A stretch of 64,000 bases of DNA, taken from positions 1,302,001 through 1,366,000 of the forward strand of contig JAUPSS010000004.1 of assembly GCA_040285825.1 (NCBI GenBank). The letters are read 5' to 3'. How positions within the stretch are numbered: position 1 is the first letter of the stretch; each line of letters begins with the position of its first letter. The DNA is from Eukaryota sp. TZLM1-RC (Eukaryota; Metamonada: BaSk clade). Below, one piece after another: positions 22,841 to 34,700 of the stretch. The translations under genes were made by a program, and so were the position numbers. Under the pieces are notes generated by a model that saw nothing but the letters and a program-made list of their open reading frames with translations, searched no databases and had not been told where the DNA came from.

Positions 22841-23629
22841 CTGTAACTAATTTTGTCTGAGAAAAAGGTGGAACAAAAATACAACAAGATGGAACATACT
22901 CTCACCAAGACACTACAAGATTCGGAATTTAATAATCCATTTTTCTCAAAGAGTCAGTAATGTCTGTTTTTATTTTTAGGTACAGAAAAACAGTTCTGAA
23001 AAATCAAATTGGATTTAATTCCGAACATTCTCCAAAATCCCAGCATTTTTCCATTCACTCTTTCCTAAACCATGGTAGTAATGCTTCTGGTGACAATTTA
23101 ATCTCGTGTACATTTTCTTGTTTGGAAATCTTATCCATGGAAGCTGTATTATTGAATAAAAGATCAATATTAATTCATGGACTTTTATTTACTTCGGATG
23201 TAAAGGTTGTTTCAAAGATAAAGAAGTATCTTTTTCTCAAAATTACAATTAATTCAATTGTATGGACAACTCAATATTATATTCGGAATTGTTTAATCCG
23301 CATCGTTTACTCAAAATAATCCAATATTCTCACTTATGTTTTACATAAGTCATAGAAAATTAGCAGCTCTGTTGGGAATGTGAGATAGCTTAAGTCAGTG
23401 ACGCAATTGTTATGATATTACAGCAGCAACATAACTAGTGAGACGGGTAATTGTATCTAAAGGTCTCAATCGATTATTAGCGTTGAAGCATTTTTAATCA
23501 ATTCCAATAATATTGAAATTTCGTTAAGATATATGAGGAAATTGATCGTTTATGCCGATCGTAGTAATAAAATCACTCAGAAATACTTTCCTTTTTCATA
23601 AGTCATTCAAGTGGTTAATCTCAGCGAAT
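22841..23629. other. AT-rich region, one open frame of unknown meaning
   Basis: A 119-codon ATG frame at 22960-23319 (plus strand) has no recognisable domain and the composition of translated AT-rich spacer. TTTTTATTTTTAG just after its ATG looks like a splice acceptor. I do not call it a gene. Confidence 0.35.
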
Positions 23630-23920
23630 CCAGACTTTCACAGTCATCCCTATCTCCAATACAATTTTGTAGCCAATGTTGAATCAACTGTTAGGCGAAT
23701 TCACAATGAATGTTCAGTTGAATTATCTTGTTTTCCATGATGTTTTCAGTGTCCTTTTAAACAGCACAATTTGTCGTACAGTTTAATCGAAAAGTCAAAC
23801 ACTATTTCAAAAGGACAATCAGCATTTCCATTATCCGGTGTTGGATGGGAAGTGTTGTTGGCAGAATTTTTAATATTAAAATTCAATTTTCAAAAATCAA
23901 ACAGTTGATAATTCATGATG
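23630..23920 (+). pseudogene. Fragment related to the LRR repeat of the RCC1-LRR gene
   Basis: The stretch coding NECSVELSCFP matches KNECLVELSCFPWCIQYP of the gene at 42.5-43.5 kb. DNA similarity continues past a TGG-to-TGA change that makes a stop at 23738, and then resembles the LP.S.VRLEV segment. It is an isolated, disrupted copy. Confidence 0.6.
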
Positions 23921-24433
23921 CAATACCCATTTATCTCAAGCAAGATATTTTTCCCTAATTGAAATTAAAATCAAATTGTATCGGTCAATAAAAATTTGAC
24001 ACATTCTCTGTTATTGCCAAATAATTTTTGAATTCTTATGTAATTCATGATGTTTTTGTCAAAGTTAAGGAATTTCTGGTTGAATAAGTCAGTTTTCCTT
24101 ATTGTATTGTATTGTGGTATGCAAGAAATCAATTTGCGATTAGATTTTATAATGGTGTTCAAATTGTTTGGGTCAGACATAAGCACAGAGAGATTCATAT
24201 TTCTAAGTGACGATTTGTGTGAATAGGGAAGAAACTTTGACATCAAAAGAATTAAACCATATGTTCATTCTTCATCAGTTTTCCTTCGTTATTCAAACAT
24301 GATCAATTGATATTTCTGGTCGAAAATTAAACCCCTTAAAATAACCCCCAGCTGGTAGGTGTTTTATTTGGCTGTGGGTATTTTTTTTAAATGTAATTCA
24401 ATGTATTTAACAATAATATAAAATATTCCTTCG
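23921..24433. other. AT-rich spacer, nothing recognised
   Basis: No supported gene. A 91-codon minus-strand frame (23971-24246) has no recognisable motif. Confidence 0.4.
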
Positions 24434-24535
24434 ACAGCAAGCAGATGAAGATTTTACAGAGAAAATCTTGGTTTAATGGTAGTCGTCCTATTAGTTATGA
24501 GTTAATTTAATTAAGTGTGCAAATTCAATAAATAA
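24434..24535 (+). mobile_element. LINE family A 3' tail
   Basis: A terminal fragment of about 100 bp ending GTGCAAATTCAATAAATAAA, strongly similar to the other family A tails. Confidence 0.85.
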
Positions 24536-24856
24536 AGATTTCCTTGGACTTAAAAAAATACAATTAACTATAATATGTTGCTATATCTATATCCAAAATA
24601 TAAAACCATTCACGGCTTTCAATGATTATTATAACATACAACTCAAATCCAAACAATTGGTCACAGCAAAACAGAATTCAACCCACTACCATTTTCTCAA
24701 TCCCATTTGATGAGATGGAGAAAACAAAGCCTTTCCGGAAGTCCCATACCTTGATTGCATGAAGAAGGGAATCAGGGCAGGGGGAAGAAAGTGGGGGTGC
24801 TAGAAGTGAAAGTTGTGTTGTGATGAATGTGAGGTTTCGTTTAAACAATGTAGCTG
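24536..24856. other. Spacer between two LINE tails
   Basis: No gene or RNA recognised in about 320 bp. Confidence 0.4.
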
Positions 24857-25156
24857 GTTTTTATTGCTTTCCCATTTTCGATAAATGGAAGATTATCAGT
24901 TGAAGTAGAAACTTTTTTGGATGACTTCCAAAAAATGGTGAAAGAAAAAACAATGAAAAGATTTGATATTTTTTTTATGGCGTTCACGGATTCAATTTGC
25001 CATTATTAATAGATTACCGCGGTTTTTCAATCGAATTAGAGAAGCTTTAGCTAGACAGCAAGCAAATCAAGATTTTGTAGAGGAAATCTTGGTTTAATGA
25101 TAGTCGTCCCATTAGTTATGATTTAATTTAATCAAGTGTGCAAATTCAATAAATAT
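24857..25156 (+). mobile_element. LINE family A 3' fragment
   Basis: The last ~300 bp of the element: the end of the RLE frame (one frameshift at a T-run near 24970), the QANQDFVEEILV C-terminus, and the conserved tail. It ends about 90 bp before the RCC1-like coding region and has the same orientation. Confidence 0.9.
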
Positions 25157-25247
25157 GATTTTTAAACAAAGTTTCATTTTGGATTTCATCAACCTGTGTC
25201 TGTATTGTGAATCATTCCATTCTAATACTTCAATGTCCAACTATTGA

Positions 25248-25916
25248 GTCAATGCACGCAGCCACTTGCATTCTAGCTATTTCACGTCTTCTCCACCCGC
25301 AAAGCGCCGCCGTCAAGCTCTGCCTTCTCCATCCGATCATGTTCCTGCTTCACCCTTTTGGAGCGAGTCAGATCCATTCCCTCCCAAGGTACACGTCTCT
25401 CACTCCCGCTCCGTAGTTCCAAGTGTGCCTATCTCAACAACCTTGAACTTCGCCTCCGATTACGATTCCTCGCAATCACACTCTCACTTTCCACTTAATT
25501 TGCATCGTCCATCTCACTCATTCTTGTCTACTTCTTCATTCAATGCACTGAAATACGTCAGTGCTTGCCAATCTGATGTTAGATCGGCCGACTTATTCTC
25601 CGATCAATCGGGGCTTATGTTTGGTGTTAAGTCCATTTCTGTGGGTCCCAGCCACACACTTCTTCTCACCTATTCTGGTGAGGTTTATGCTTGGGGGTGT
25701 AATGATCATGGTCATATTCTTCATCATGGACCTGAAATAATCAAATTACCAATGAAATTACCCTTACAAGGTATTCAGAGTATATCAGCTGGTCTTTGTC
25801 ATTCATTTGCCCTATCGATTGAAGGCAAGGTATATCAATGGAGTTGGGGGACATGGGTATATGAAAATGGGAAACCTGTGCCAATCAATATGCCTTACAA
25901 CATTAAGGAACAATAA
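25248..25916 (+). CDS. Short RCC1-repeat protein (start uncertain)
   Basis: The frame is open from after a TGA at 25245 to TAA at 25914-25916. It has a basic nuclear-localisation-like patch (PPAKRRRQ), a Ser/Pro-rich region, and then two RCC1-type blades (VKSISVGPSHTLLLTYSGEV, YAWGCNDHGH and IQSISAGLCHSFALSIEGKV, YQWSWG). No ATG lies upstream in frame; the first in-frame ATG is near 25618 at the blades. Either a short upstream exon exists or the gene is broken. Full RCC1 propellers have about seven blades, so this looks truncated. It is paralogous to the 5' part of the gene at 44.8-45.4 kb. Confidence 0.5.
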   Translation, partial: VNARSHLHSSYFTSSPPAKRRRQALPSPSDHVPASPFWSESDPFPPKVHVSHSRSVVPSVPISTTLNFASDYDSSQSHSHFPLNLHRPSHSFLSTSSFNALKYVSACQSDVRSADLFSDQSGLMFGVKSISVGPSHTLLLTYSGEVYAWGCNDHGHILHHGPEIIKLPMKLPLQGIQSISAGLCHSFALSIEGKVYQWSWGTWVYENGKPVPINMPYNIKEQ

Positions 25917-26487
25917 TCATACTTTATACCAATTGAATCACAAGCAAAACTTGTTGACCTGATGTAACGTGTTCATCTTACATTTTTTCATGGTAATTTC
26001 CACATGGTGAAATACTCACAGGTCAGGAAAATCAATTCAGCATATTAAACTACATTGGTTTATGGTGAACACTTTGTTAAAATCCAATGTTTTTTTAAAT
26101 AAATTGTATTTCACAAAACAAAATTTACACTTTATTGTGTAATGGCCATCTGAATTTGTTCTACAACGTATTTTGTCAGTTTGAACTATAAAATATCCTA
26201 TAAATAGATCCATTTCTACGACCACCGCCCATATTTAAATGAGAAACCGAGTCAATCAAAGGTAGACAATTTTAAAAAATTTGGTAAACATTCATTGGTT
26301 GTTACTTGGATATTTCATAAAGTGGATGTTTTTAATTGAGAGCAAATTCGATAATAAGAAAATCAATTGTTCATTATGCTTTATCCTTTTATTTTCTTTA
26401 ATTATTTCAACGCACGATTATTTACTTTTCATGGTCAGGAATCATGATATCATTTTTTCATCAATAGTTTAAACTATTTTTATTTAT
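25917..26487. other. AT-rich spacer, nothing recognised
   Basis: No supported gene. Short open frames on both strands lack motifs. Confidence 0.4.
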
Positions 26488-27170
26488 CGAATTTGCACAC
26501 TTAATTAAATTAACTCAATACTAATGGGACGACTATCATTGAACCAAGATTTCCAATTTTTTGGTAATTTCATCATTTTTTCCTAAAAACGAACCCAAAT
26601 GACGAATAGCATCAATTGAATATAATTTGGCTTGAATTTCAATACCATCAACTATTGTGGAAACTGGAGAATTCGATAAAAAAACACATTTAAGTAAATT
26701 AAGTCGGAGACCAATTTTGGTAAATAATTCTTTAAAACATACAGTTGCTTTTTTCACAATATTTAAATCACCAATAAGCACAACATCATCCATATATGCA
26801 ATCATTTTTAGTGAAGGAAACATCTCTTGAATTTGCTGTAGAATAGGATGAATGGCCAAACAAAACAAAAGAGGCCCTAACGGATCTCCTTGCTTTACAC
26901 CACTTGATGAACTCAAAATGTTGTTACCAAAATGTAAATTAGAATATGTGCAATATGTTGATTGAAAATACGGTATTAATTCCGGAATATATTGCAATAG
27001 AGCACCATGGATACTGCGACGACTTAGTGAATTGAAAGCATTACTAAAATCCAATGACATACAAACATTGGATTCATTTTGGGGAAATAAAACATCAGTA
27101 GCAAATATCGCTGAAGACACTCCATCTGTGGTATTAATAGCATATTGAAAGGGTAATGCAATTTTTTTTG
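26488..27170 (-). mobile_element. LINE family A copy with internal deletion
   Basis: It starts with the conserved 3' tail (26488-26552), then jumps directly to the RT domain, omitting the zinc motif and RLE. The RT region keeps the catalytic YMDD box (IAYMDDVVLIG) and the SSGVKQGDPLGPLLF motif in an open frame (26560-27120). Confidence 0.85.
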
Positions 27171-27480
27171 CTTAACTTAACTACCACAACAGAGGTTCCA
27201 AGAAGGATTCAATTCTATGAGACATACACATACAATATAACTGATCTCTTATAGCATCATGAACCTTGCTTCTAAAGTAATAAATTGTTTACAATTTAAG
27301 AAATGAGTAATTGTAATTTTTCAAGAACATTTACAAATTAAATTATGAGGTCAATTATCAGGCCAGATAAAGGAACGAAATCTCATATTCAGAGTCCAAG
27401 CAGCGTCGGTTAAGAGATTACCATAAACTTGAGGAATTGTTGTTACTATGGCAGAAGTACTGTCGTATGGTACTGTATGG
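27171..27480 (-). mobile_element. LINE family B-like fragment
   Basis: The minus strand reads AAWTLNMRFRSFIWPDN followed by an HFLNCKQF zinc-motif remnant, resembling EAWKQNMRLRL and HIVSCKQFL of the family B copy at 53.2 kb. It is flanked on both sides by family A sequence. Confidence 0.6.
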
Positions 27481-28020
27481 TAGTTATCAACTATGCGACA
27501 TTTCAAGCATCGATCAGAAGTTTTTCCTGTTGCATTTTTTCTAAAAGAAATACCACAATTGTTGCAAGTTTTGTGCTTCAATCCATTGGTAACTGGTTTT
27601 GCAACAACTTGTGGAGAATCATTTATGGGTTCTTCCTTAGACTCTTTTCTTCTAATAAATTTTCCTTTACATTTTGTTTCAGAATTTGCCACATTATTTT
27701 TTCCAACATTGGGGCATGTTCAAGCATCATGTCCTTGTTGTCGACACTTTGAGCATCTGTAGGAGCGTGGCTTTGTTTTGAACAAACATTGTTTTCATCG
27801 TAATTTTCTAAAAATTCCTGATCAGAATTTTTTTTCTCCAAAAATGAAGAGAGAAGACGAAGGGGAGGAGAGGTGGAAAGGACGTCTTGAGCATCTTGTT
27901 GACTATCGTTCTTTCTTTTGACTCCATTAGAATCAGAAACTGATTCAGACATCAACAAGAAAGAATAGAAGCAATGATCTCGGTTCAGCCAGGTTTTAAG
28001 TTAAACGGTTATATGTAGAG
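27481..28020 (-). mobile_element. 5' end of LINE family A copy
   Basis: It contains the putative start region (MSESVSDSNGVKRKND) and the cysteine motifs CNNCGISFRKNA and CLKC. It ends abruptly at 27481 against family B sequence, and is identical to the 5' end of the next copy. Confidence 0.85.
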
Positions 28021-28207
28021 GAAGAAAAAAATCAATAGTCGAAATATATTATCATCAATTTACCACATAGCGAATCGTTTATATGTTTTGTTTCAATTTT
28101 TTTGTATAAAATCATGAAAATCCAATGAAAGGTTGATTCTTTGTCACAATCACCTTGGTTTATATCTTGTCAAAATACATTGATTTCATAGTTCATATTG
28201 ATTAATT

Positions 28208-31200
28208 TATTGAATTTGCACACTTGATTAAATTAAATCATAACTAATGGGACGACTATCATTAAACCAAGATTTCCTCTACAAAATCTTGATTTGCTTG
28301 CTGTCTAGCTAAAGCTTCTCTAATTCGATTGAAAAACCGCGGTAATCTATTAATAATGGCAAATTGAATCCGTGAACGCCATAAAAAAAATATCAAATCT
28401 TTTCATTGTTTTTTCTTTCACCATTTTTTGGAAGTCATCCAAAAAAGTTTCTGCTTCAACTGATAATCTTCCATTTATCGAAAATGGAAAAGCAATAAAA
28501 ACCAGCTGTGTATTTCTATCGATATTTGCATCTTCAATTTCTTTATCATATTTTCTATGTTTTTCTTTTGCTTTAAAATCCAGAGCAGCCACAGGATTAA
28601 GTTTTCTTCTGTGAACCAAAGTATCGTTTGCAACATTACATGAGACAAAGTCAACAATAGCTTCAGAATTATCAATCCAATCACAGTATACATCACCTCT
28701 ATCATCAGAACCAAAATTATTCAGAGAAAGTGTTTCTTTCAGCAGGGGCTCTTTGATACACGATATCCTTGCAGTTTGTGCCATATTGAAAACAGTGTCT
28801 CTAACAGCATCATGTAATGAAGAACGATAAGTTATCAATTTAGAGCAATTTAGAGCATGGCGCAAAGTGAGTTGAGGTGAATTCGAACAAATACATTTTT
28901 CTTTTGATAATAATTGGTTAATGGGGATGTTCAAATATAATCTCATTTTTGTTACAAATGCTTCATTAGTAGCACACAATCCAAATCTTCGTGGTACAAT
29001 GGTTACAAAAAGTGAAGAATCTGACACCTTGTTTTCACAAACACCCTTTTCCAATAACAATGAGTGAAGATCTTGATTTAAAACAGCCGAGCTGCAAATA
29101 TTATTATAAAGATCTTTTTCATACATTCCAGTCAATCTTTTCTGTAATGTTCGAAGAGTGTACTTCAAATTTAAAACATTTTTTTCTGGAATATTGCCAT
29201 TGATTGATTGGGGAAAACATCGACCCCATTTTTCTACATCAATTCTTGAAATTTCTTCATTTAATGCAAAAACAGTGGAACTTTGCGTTGTCATCAATAA
29301 ATCTTCCCAATCTGCAAATCTTTCGGAGAACTCAAAGATTGCATTTCTGCATCCACCAACAAAAGCACACGAGGTAAGAATAGAAGCCTTCGTCCACCCT
29401 AAACCACCATACTGTGGACTAAGGTAAGCATGATCTGGAATTTGAAACATTTTACATCCCAGTAATTGAGACAGAACTTTTGCACGTAACTCATTAAACT
29501 TTTGAGCCAAAGGTCTAGTGACGAGAGGATTTGGAGATCGAAATATATGATTAAAATTGGAACTAAAACACAGTCTTATAATGGTAAATTTGATGTGTTT
29601 TTTTATATCTAAATTCAATCATTCGGTCAATTTTGTCAGAAATTGAGTTCAACTTTTCAAACAATTTTTTGGTAATTTCATCATTATTTCCTAAAAACGA
29701 ACCCAAATGACGAATAGCATCAATTGAATATAATTTGGCTTGAATTTCAATATCATCAATTATTGTGGAAACTGGAGAATTCGATAACAAAACACATTTA
29801 AGTAAATTAAGTCGGAGACCAATTTTGGTAAATAATTCTTTAAAACATACAGTTGCTTTTTTCACAATATTTAATTCACCAATAAGCACAACATCATCCA
29901 TATATGCAATCATTTTTAGTGAAGGAAACATCTCTTGAATTTGCAGTAGAATAGGATGAATGGCCAAACAAAACAAAAGAGGTCCTAACGGATCTCCTTG
30001 CTTTACGCCACTTGATGAAATCAAAATGTTGTTACCAAAATGTAAATTAGAATATGTGCAATATGTTGATTGAAAATATGGTATTAATTCTGGCATACAT
30101 TGCAATAGAGCACCATGGATACTGCGACGACTTAGCGAATTGAAAGCATTACTAAAATCCAATGACATGCAAACATTGGATTCATTTTGACGAAATAAGA
30201 CATCAGTAGCAAAAATCGCTGAAGAGACTCCATCTGTAGTATTTATACCATATTGAAAGGGTAATAAAATCTTTTTAGCTTTTCATTGAACCTGCTTAAG
30301 CAACACGCAGAAAAAAATATTATGTAAGCTCTCAGAGACTGCAATAGGACGAACATCCATTTTTGAATTTTTGACAAGTGCAGTCAAACGAGAACTTCTT
30401 AATTCTTCTGGGTACTTGCGTTGACCAGATAATATTTGGTTGAAAAATTTGGTCAATAAACCAAGGCAATCTTCTGAAGAAATAATCGCGGCTTTTACAT
30501 GATCAATAGTAATACCAGAAAGTCCGGCAGACTTACCACGAGGTCTCTTTTTGATAACCGAAAAAACTTCTGATGGCATCAATGGATAATTTTCCCAGTA
30601 TGTGCCGTAAAAATTTTGATCCATAACAGGGTCTTCATAAGGATGAAGTATTTTCAGTTTATCTACTGTATTTTCATTGTTCGGTGCTTTGACTCCGGGA
30701 CTTAAAGCTGACAAAGCCTTGGACCATTTGTTGTCAAAGCATTTGTCTTCAAAAATTTTACTTAATTTCTCGGATGACTGATTTCTCGGTGCTATATTGG
30801 TTAAATCTTCGGAAATATTAACGAAATTTTGTTCAAAAGGAGGACAAAAAGAACCAAAAAATTCCCAAATAATATTGATAGCATACTTTCCTTTACATAA
30901 TTGATCCAAAAATCTTTGAAAAACGAAAGCAAATTCATTGCATTTGGTCGGATGAATTTCTTGAGGTATTCTTATGGGAGGATGGTAGTTATCAACTATG
31001 CGACATTTCAAGCATCGATCAGAAGTTTTTCCTGTTGCATTTTTTCTAAAAGAAATACCACAATTGTTGCAAGTTTTGTGCTTCAATCCATTGGTAACTG
31101 GTTTTGCAACAACTTGTGGAGAATCATTTATGGGTTCTTCCTTAGACTCTTTTCTTCTAATAAATTTTCCTTTACATTTTGTTTCAGAATTTGCCACATT

Positions 31201-31530
31201 ATTTTTTCCAACATTGGGGCATGTTCAAGCATCATGTCCTTGTTGTCGACACTTTGAGCATCTGTAGGAGCGTGGCTTTGTTTTGAACAAACATTGTTTT
31301 CATCGTAATTTTCTAAAAATTCCTGATCAGAATTTTTTTTCTCCAAAAATGAAGAGAGAAGACGAAGGGGAGGAGAGGTGGAAAGGACGTCTTGAGCATC
31401 TTGTTGTCTATCGTTCTTTCTTTTGACTCCATTAGAATCAGAAACTGATTCAGACATCAACAAGAAAGAATAGAAGCAATGATCTCGGTTCAGCCAGGTT
31501 TTAAGTTAAACGGTTATATGTAGAGGAAGA
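28208..31530 (-). mobile_element. Near-full-length RLE-type LINE family A, copy 1
   Basis: Reading 5' to 3' on the minus strand the order is: N-terminal Ser-rich region with a zinc knuckle, a second Cys motif, the RT domain with FxYxDD-type box (AYMDDVVLIG), a CxC..H..C motif (CICSNSPQLTLRHALNC), the RLE with RGDVYC and IVDFVSC, and a conserved tail ending TTCAATAAA. The domain order matches the R2/CRE/NeSL-type group of non-LTR retrotransposons that use a restriction-like endonuclease instead of an APE. Single-base indels break the frame near 28388, 29620, 30285 and 31280. Confidence 0.9.
28350..31197 (-). pseudogene. LINE A polyprotein of copy 1 (frameshifted)
   Basis: Three long frames together cover the protein: 30283-31197 (zinc motif and N-terminal RT, GKSAGLSGITIDHVKAAI), 29563-30168 (palm with GVKQGDPLGPLLFCL and YMDD), and 28350-29618 (thumb, CxC..H..C motif and RLE). 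The breaks fall in or near short homopolymers. Catalytic RT residues are intact. Replication enzymes of this kind copy their own RNA at a nicked chromosomal site. Confidence 0.85.
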
Positions 31531-31712
31531 AAAAAATCAATAGTCGAAATATATTATCATCAATTTACCACATAGCGAATCGTTTATATGTTTTGTTTCA
31601 ATTTTTTTGTATAAAATCATGAAAATCCAATGAAAGGTTGATTCTTTGTCACAATCACCTTGGTTTATATCTTGTCAAAATACATTGATTTCATAGTTCA
31701 TATTGATTAATT

Positions 31713-34700
31713 TATTGAATTTGCACACTTGATTAAATTAAATCATAACTAATGGGACGACTATCATTAAACCAAGATTTCCTCTACAAAATCTTGATTT
31801 GCTTGCTGTCTAGCTAAAGCTTCTCTAATTCGATTGAAAAACCGCGGTAATCTATTAATAATGGCAAATTGAATCCGTGAACGCCATAAAAAAATATCAA
31901 ATCTTTTCATTGTTTTTTCTTTCACCATTTTTTGGAAGTCATCCAAAAAAGTTTCTGCTTCAACTGATAATCTTCCATTTATCGAAAATGGAAAAGCAAT
32001 AAAAACCAGCTGTGTATTTCTATCGATATTTGCATCTTCAATTTCTTTATCATATTTTCTATGTTTTTCTTTTGCTTTAAAATCCAGAGCAGCCACAGGA
32101 TTAAGTTTTCTTCTGTGAACCAAAGTATCGTTTGCAACATTACATGAGACAAAGTCAACAATAGCTTCAGAATTATCAATCCAATCACAGTATACATCAC
32201 CTCTATCATCAGAACCAAAATTATTCAGAGAAAGTGTTTCTTTCAGCAGGGGCTCTTTGATACACGATATCCTTGCAGTTTGTGCCATATTGAAAACAGT
32301 GTCTCTAACAGCATCATGTAATGAAGAACGATAAGTTATCAATTTAGAGCAATTTAGAGCATGGCGCAAAGTGAGTTGAGGTGAATTCGAACAAATACAT
32401 TTTTCTTTTGATAATAATTGGTTAATGGGGATGTTCAAATATAATCTCATTTTTGTTACAAATGCTTCATTAGTAGCACACAATCCAAATCTTCGTGGTA
32501 CAATGGTTACAAAAAGTGAAGAATCTGACACCTTGTTTTCACAAACACCCTTTTCCAATAACAATGAGTGAAGATCTTGATTTAAAACAGCCGAGCTGCA
32601 AATATTATTATAAAGATCTTTTTCATACATTCCAGTCAATTTTTTCTGTAATGTTCGAAGAGTGTACTTCAAATTTAAAACATTTTTTTCTGGAATATTG
32701 CCATTGAATGATTGGGGAAAACATCGACCCCATTTTTCTACATCAATTCTTGAAATTTCTTCATTTAATGCAAAAACAGTGGAACTTTGCGTTGTCATCA
32801 ATAAATCTTCCCAATCTGCAAATCTTTCGGAGAACTCAAAGATTGCATTTCTGCATCCACCAACAAAAGCACACGAGGTAAGAATAGAAGCCTTCGTCCA
32901 CCCTAAACCACCATACTGTGGACTAAGGTAAGCATGATCTGGAATTTGAAACATTTTACATCCCAGTAATTGAGACAGAACTTTTGCACGTAACTCATTA
33001 AACTTTTGAGCCAAAGGTCTAGTGACGAGAGGATTTGGAGATCGAAATATATGATTAAAATTGGAACTAAAACACAGTCTTATAATGGTAAATTTGATGT
33101 GTTTTTTTATATCTAAATTCATCATTCGGTCAATTTTGTCAGAAATTGAGTTCAACTTTTCAAACAATTTTTTGGTAATTTCATCATTATTTCCTAAAAA
33201 CGAACCCAAATGACGAATAGCATCAATTGAATATAATTTGGCTTGAATTTCAATATCATCAATTATTGTGGAAACTGGAGAATTCGATAACAAAACACAT
33301 TTAAGTAAATTAAGTCGGAGACCAATTTTGGTAAATAATTCTTTAAAACATACAGTTGCTTTTTTCACAATATTTAATTCACCAATAAGCACAACATCAT
33401 CCATATATGCAATCATTTTTAGTGAAGGAAACATCTCTTGAATTTGCAGTAGAATAGGATGAATGGCCAAACAAAACAAAAGAGGTCCTAACGGATCTCC
33501 TTGCTTTACGCCACTTGATGAAATCAAAATGTTGTTACCAAAATGTAAATTAGAATATGTGCAATATGTTGATTGAAAATATGGTATTAATTCTGGCATA
33601 CATTGCAATAGAGCACCATGGATACTGCGACGACTTAGGGAATTGAAAGCATTACTAAAATCCAATGACATGCAAACATTGGATTCATTTTGACGAAATA
33701 AGACATCAGTAGCAAAAATCGCTGAAGAGACTCCATCTGTAGTATTTATACCATATTGAAAGGGTAATAAAATCTTTTTAGCTTTTTCATTGAACCTGCT
33801 TAAGCAACACGCAGAAAAAAATATTATGTAAGCTCTCAGAGACTGCAATAGGACGAACATCCATTTTTGAATTTTTGACAAGTGCAGTCAAACGAGAACT
33901 TCTTAATTCTTCTGGGTACTTGCGTTGACCAGATAATATTTGGTTGAAAAATTTGGTCAATAAACCAAGGCAATCTTCTGAAGAAATAATCGCGGCTTTT
34001 ACATGATCAATAGTAATACCAGAAAGTCCGGCAGACTTACCACGAGGTCTCTTTTTGATAACCGAAAAAAACTTCTGATGGCATCAATGGATAATTTTCC
34101 CAGTATGTGCCGTAAAAATTTTGATCCATAACAGGGTCTTCATAAGGATGAAGTATTTTCAGTTTATCTACTGTATTTTCATTGTTCGGTGCTTTGACTC
34201 CGGGACTTAAAGCTGACAAAGCCTTGGACCATTTGTTGTCAAAGCATTTGTCTTCAAAAATTTTACTTAATTTCTCGGATGACTGATTTCTCGGTGCTAT
34301 ATTGGTTAAATCTTCGGAAATATTAACGAAATTTTGTTCAAAAGGAGGACAAAAGAACCAAAAAATTCCCAAATAATATTGATAGCATACTTTCCTTTAC
34401 ATAATTGATCCAAAAATCTTTGAAAAACGAAAGCAAATTCATTGCATTTGGTCGGATGAATTTCTTGAGGTATTCTTATGGGAGGATGGTAGTTATCAAC
34501 TATGCGGCATTTCAAGCAGCGATCAGAAGTTTTTCCTTTGCATTTTTTCTAAAAGAAATACCACAAGTGTTGCAAGTTTTGTGCTTCAATCGATTGCTAA
34601 CTGGTTTTGCAACAACTTGTGGAGCATTATTTATGGGTTCTACCTTAGACTCTTTCCTTCTAATAAATTTTCTTTTACATTTTGTTTCAGAATTTGCCGC

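Larger units (their letters stand above)
27476..34484. repeat. 3.5-kb tandem duplication (two units)
   Basis: Unit 1 is about 27476-30980 and unit 2 about 30981-34484, offset 3,503-3,505 bp. The units are nearly identical, differing by a handful of substitutions and about five single-base indels, mostly in homopolymers. Each carries the 5' end of one LINE A copy, a shared ~180-bp non-LINE flank, and most of a second LINE A copy. The shared flank (28021-28207 and 31526-31712) shows genomic duplication rather than two insertions. Confidence 0.9.

Noticed and set aside
22960-23319. 119-codon ATG frame as a gene
   Set aside because: No domain, AT-rich spacer-like composition, and a splice-acceptor-like sequence right after the ATG; not enough support.
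27351-27764. Plus-strand open frames with repeated Phe/Cys-rich translations (also at 30901-31267 and 34405-34770)
   Set aside because: They are antisense shadows of the LINE A zinc-finger region and recur only because the LINE is repeated.
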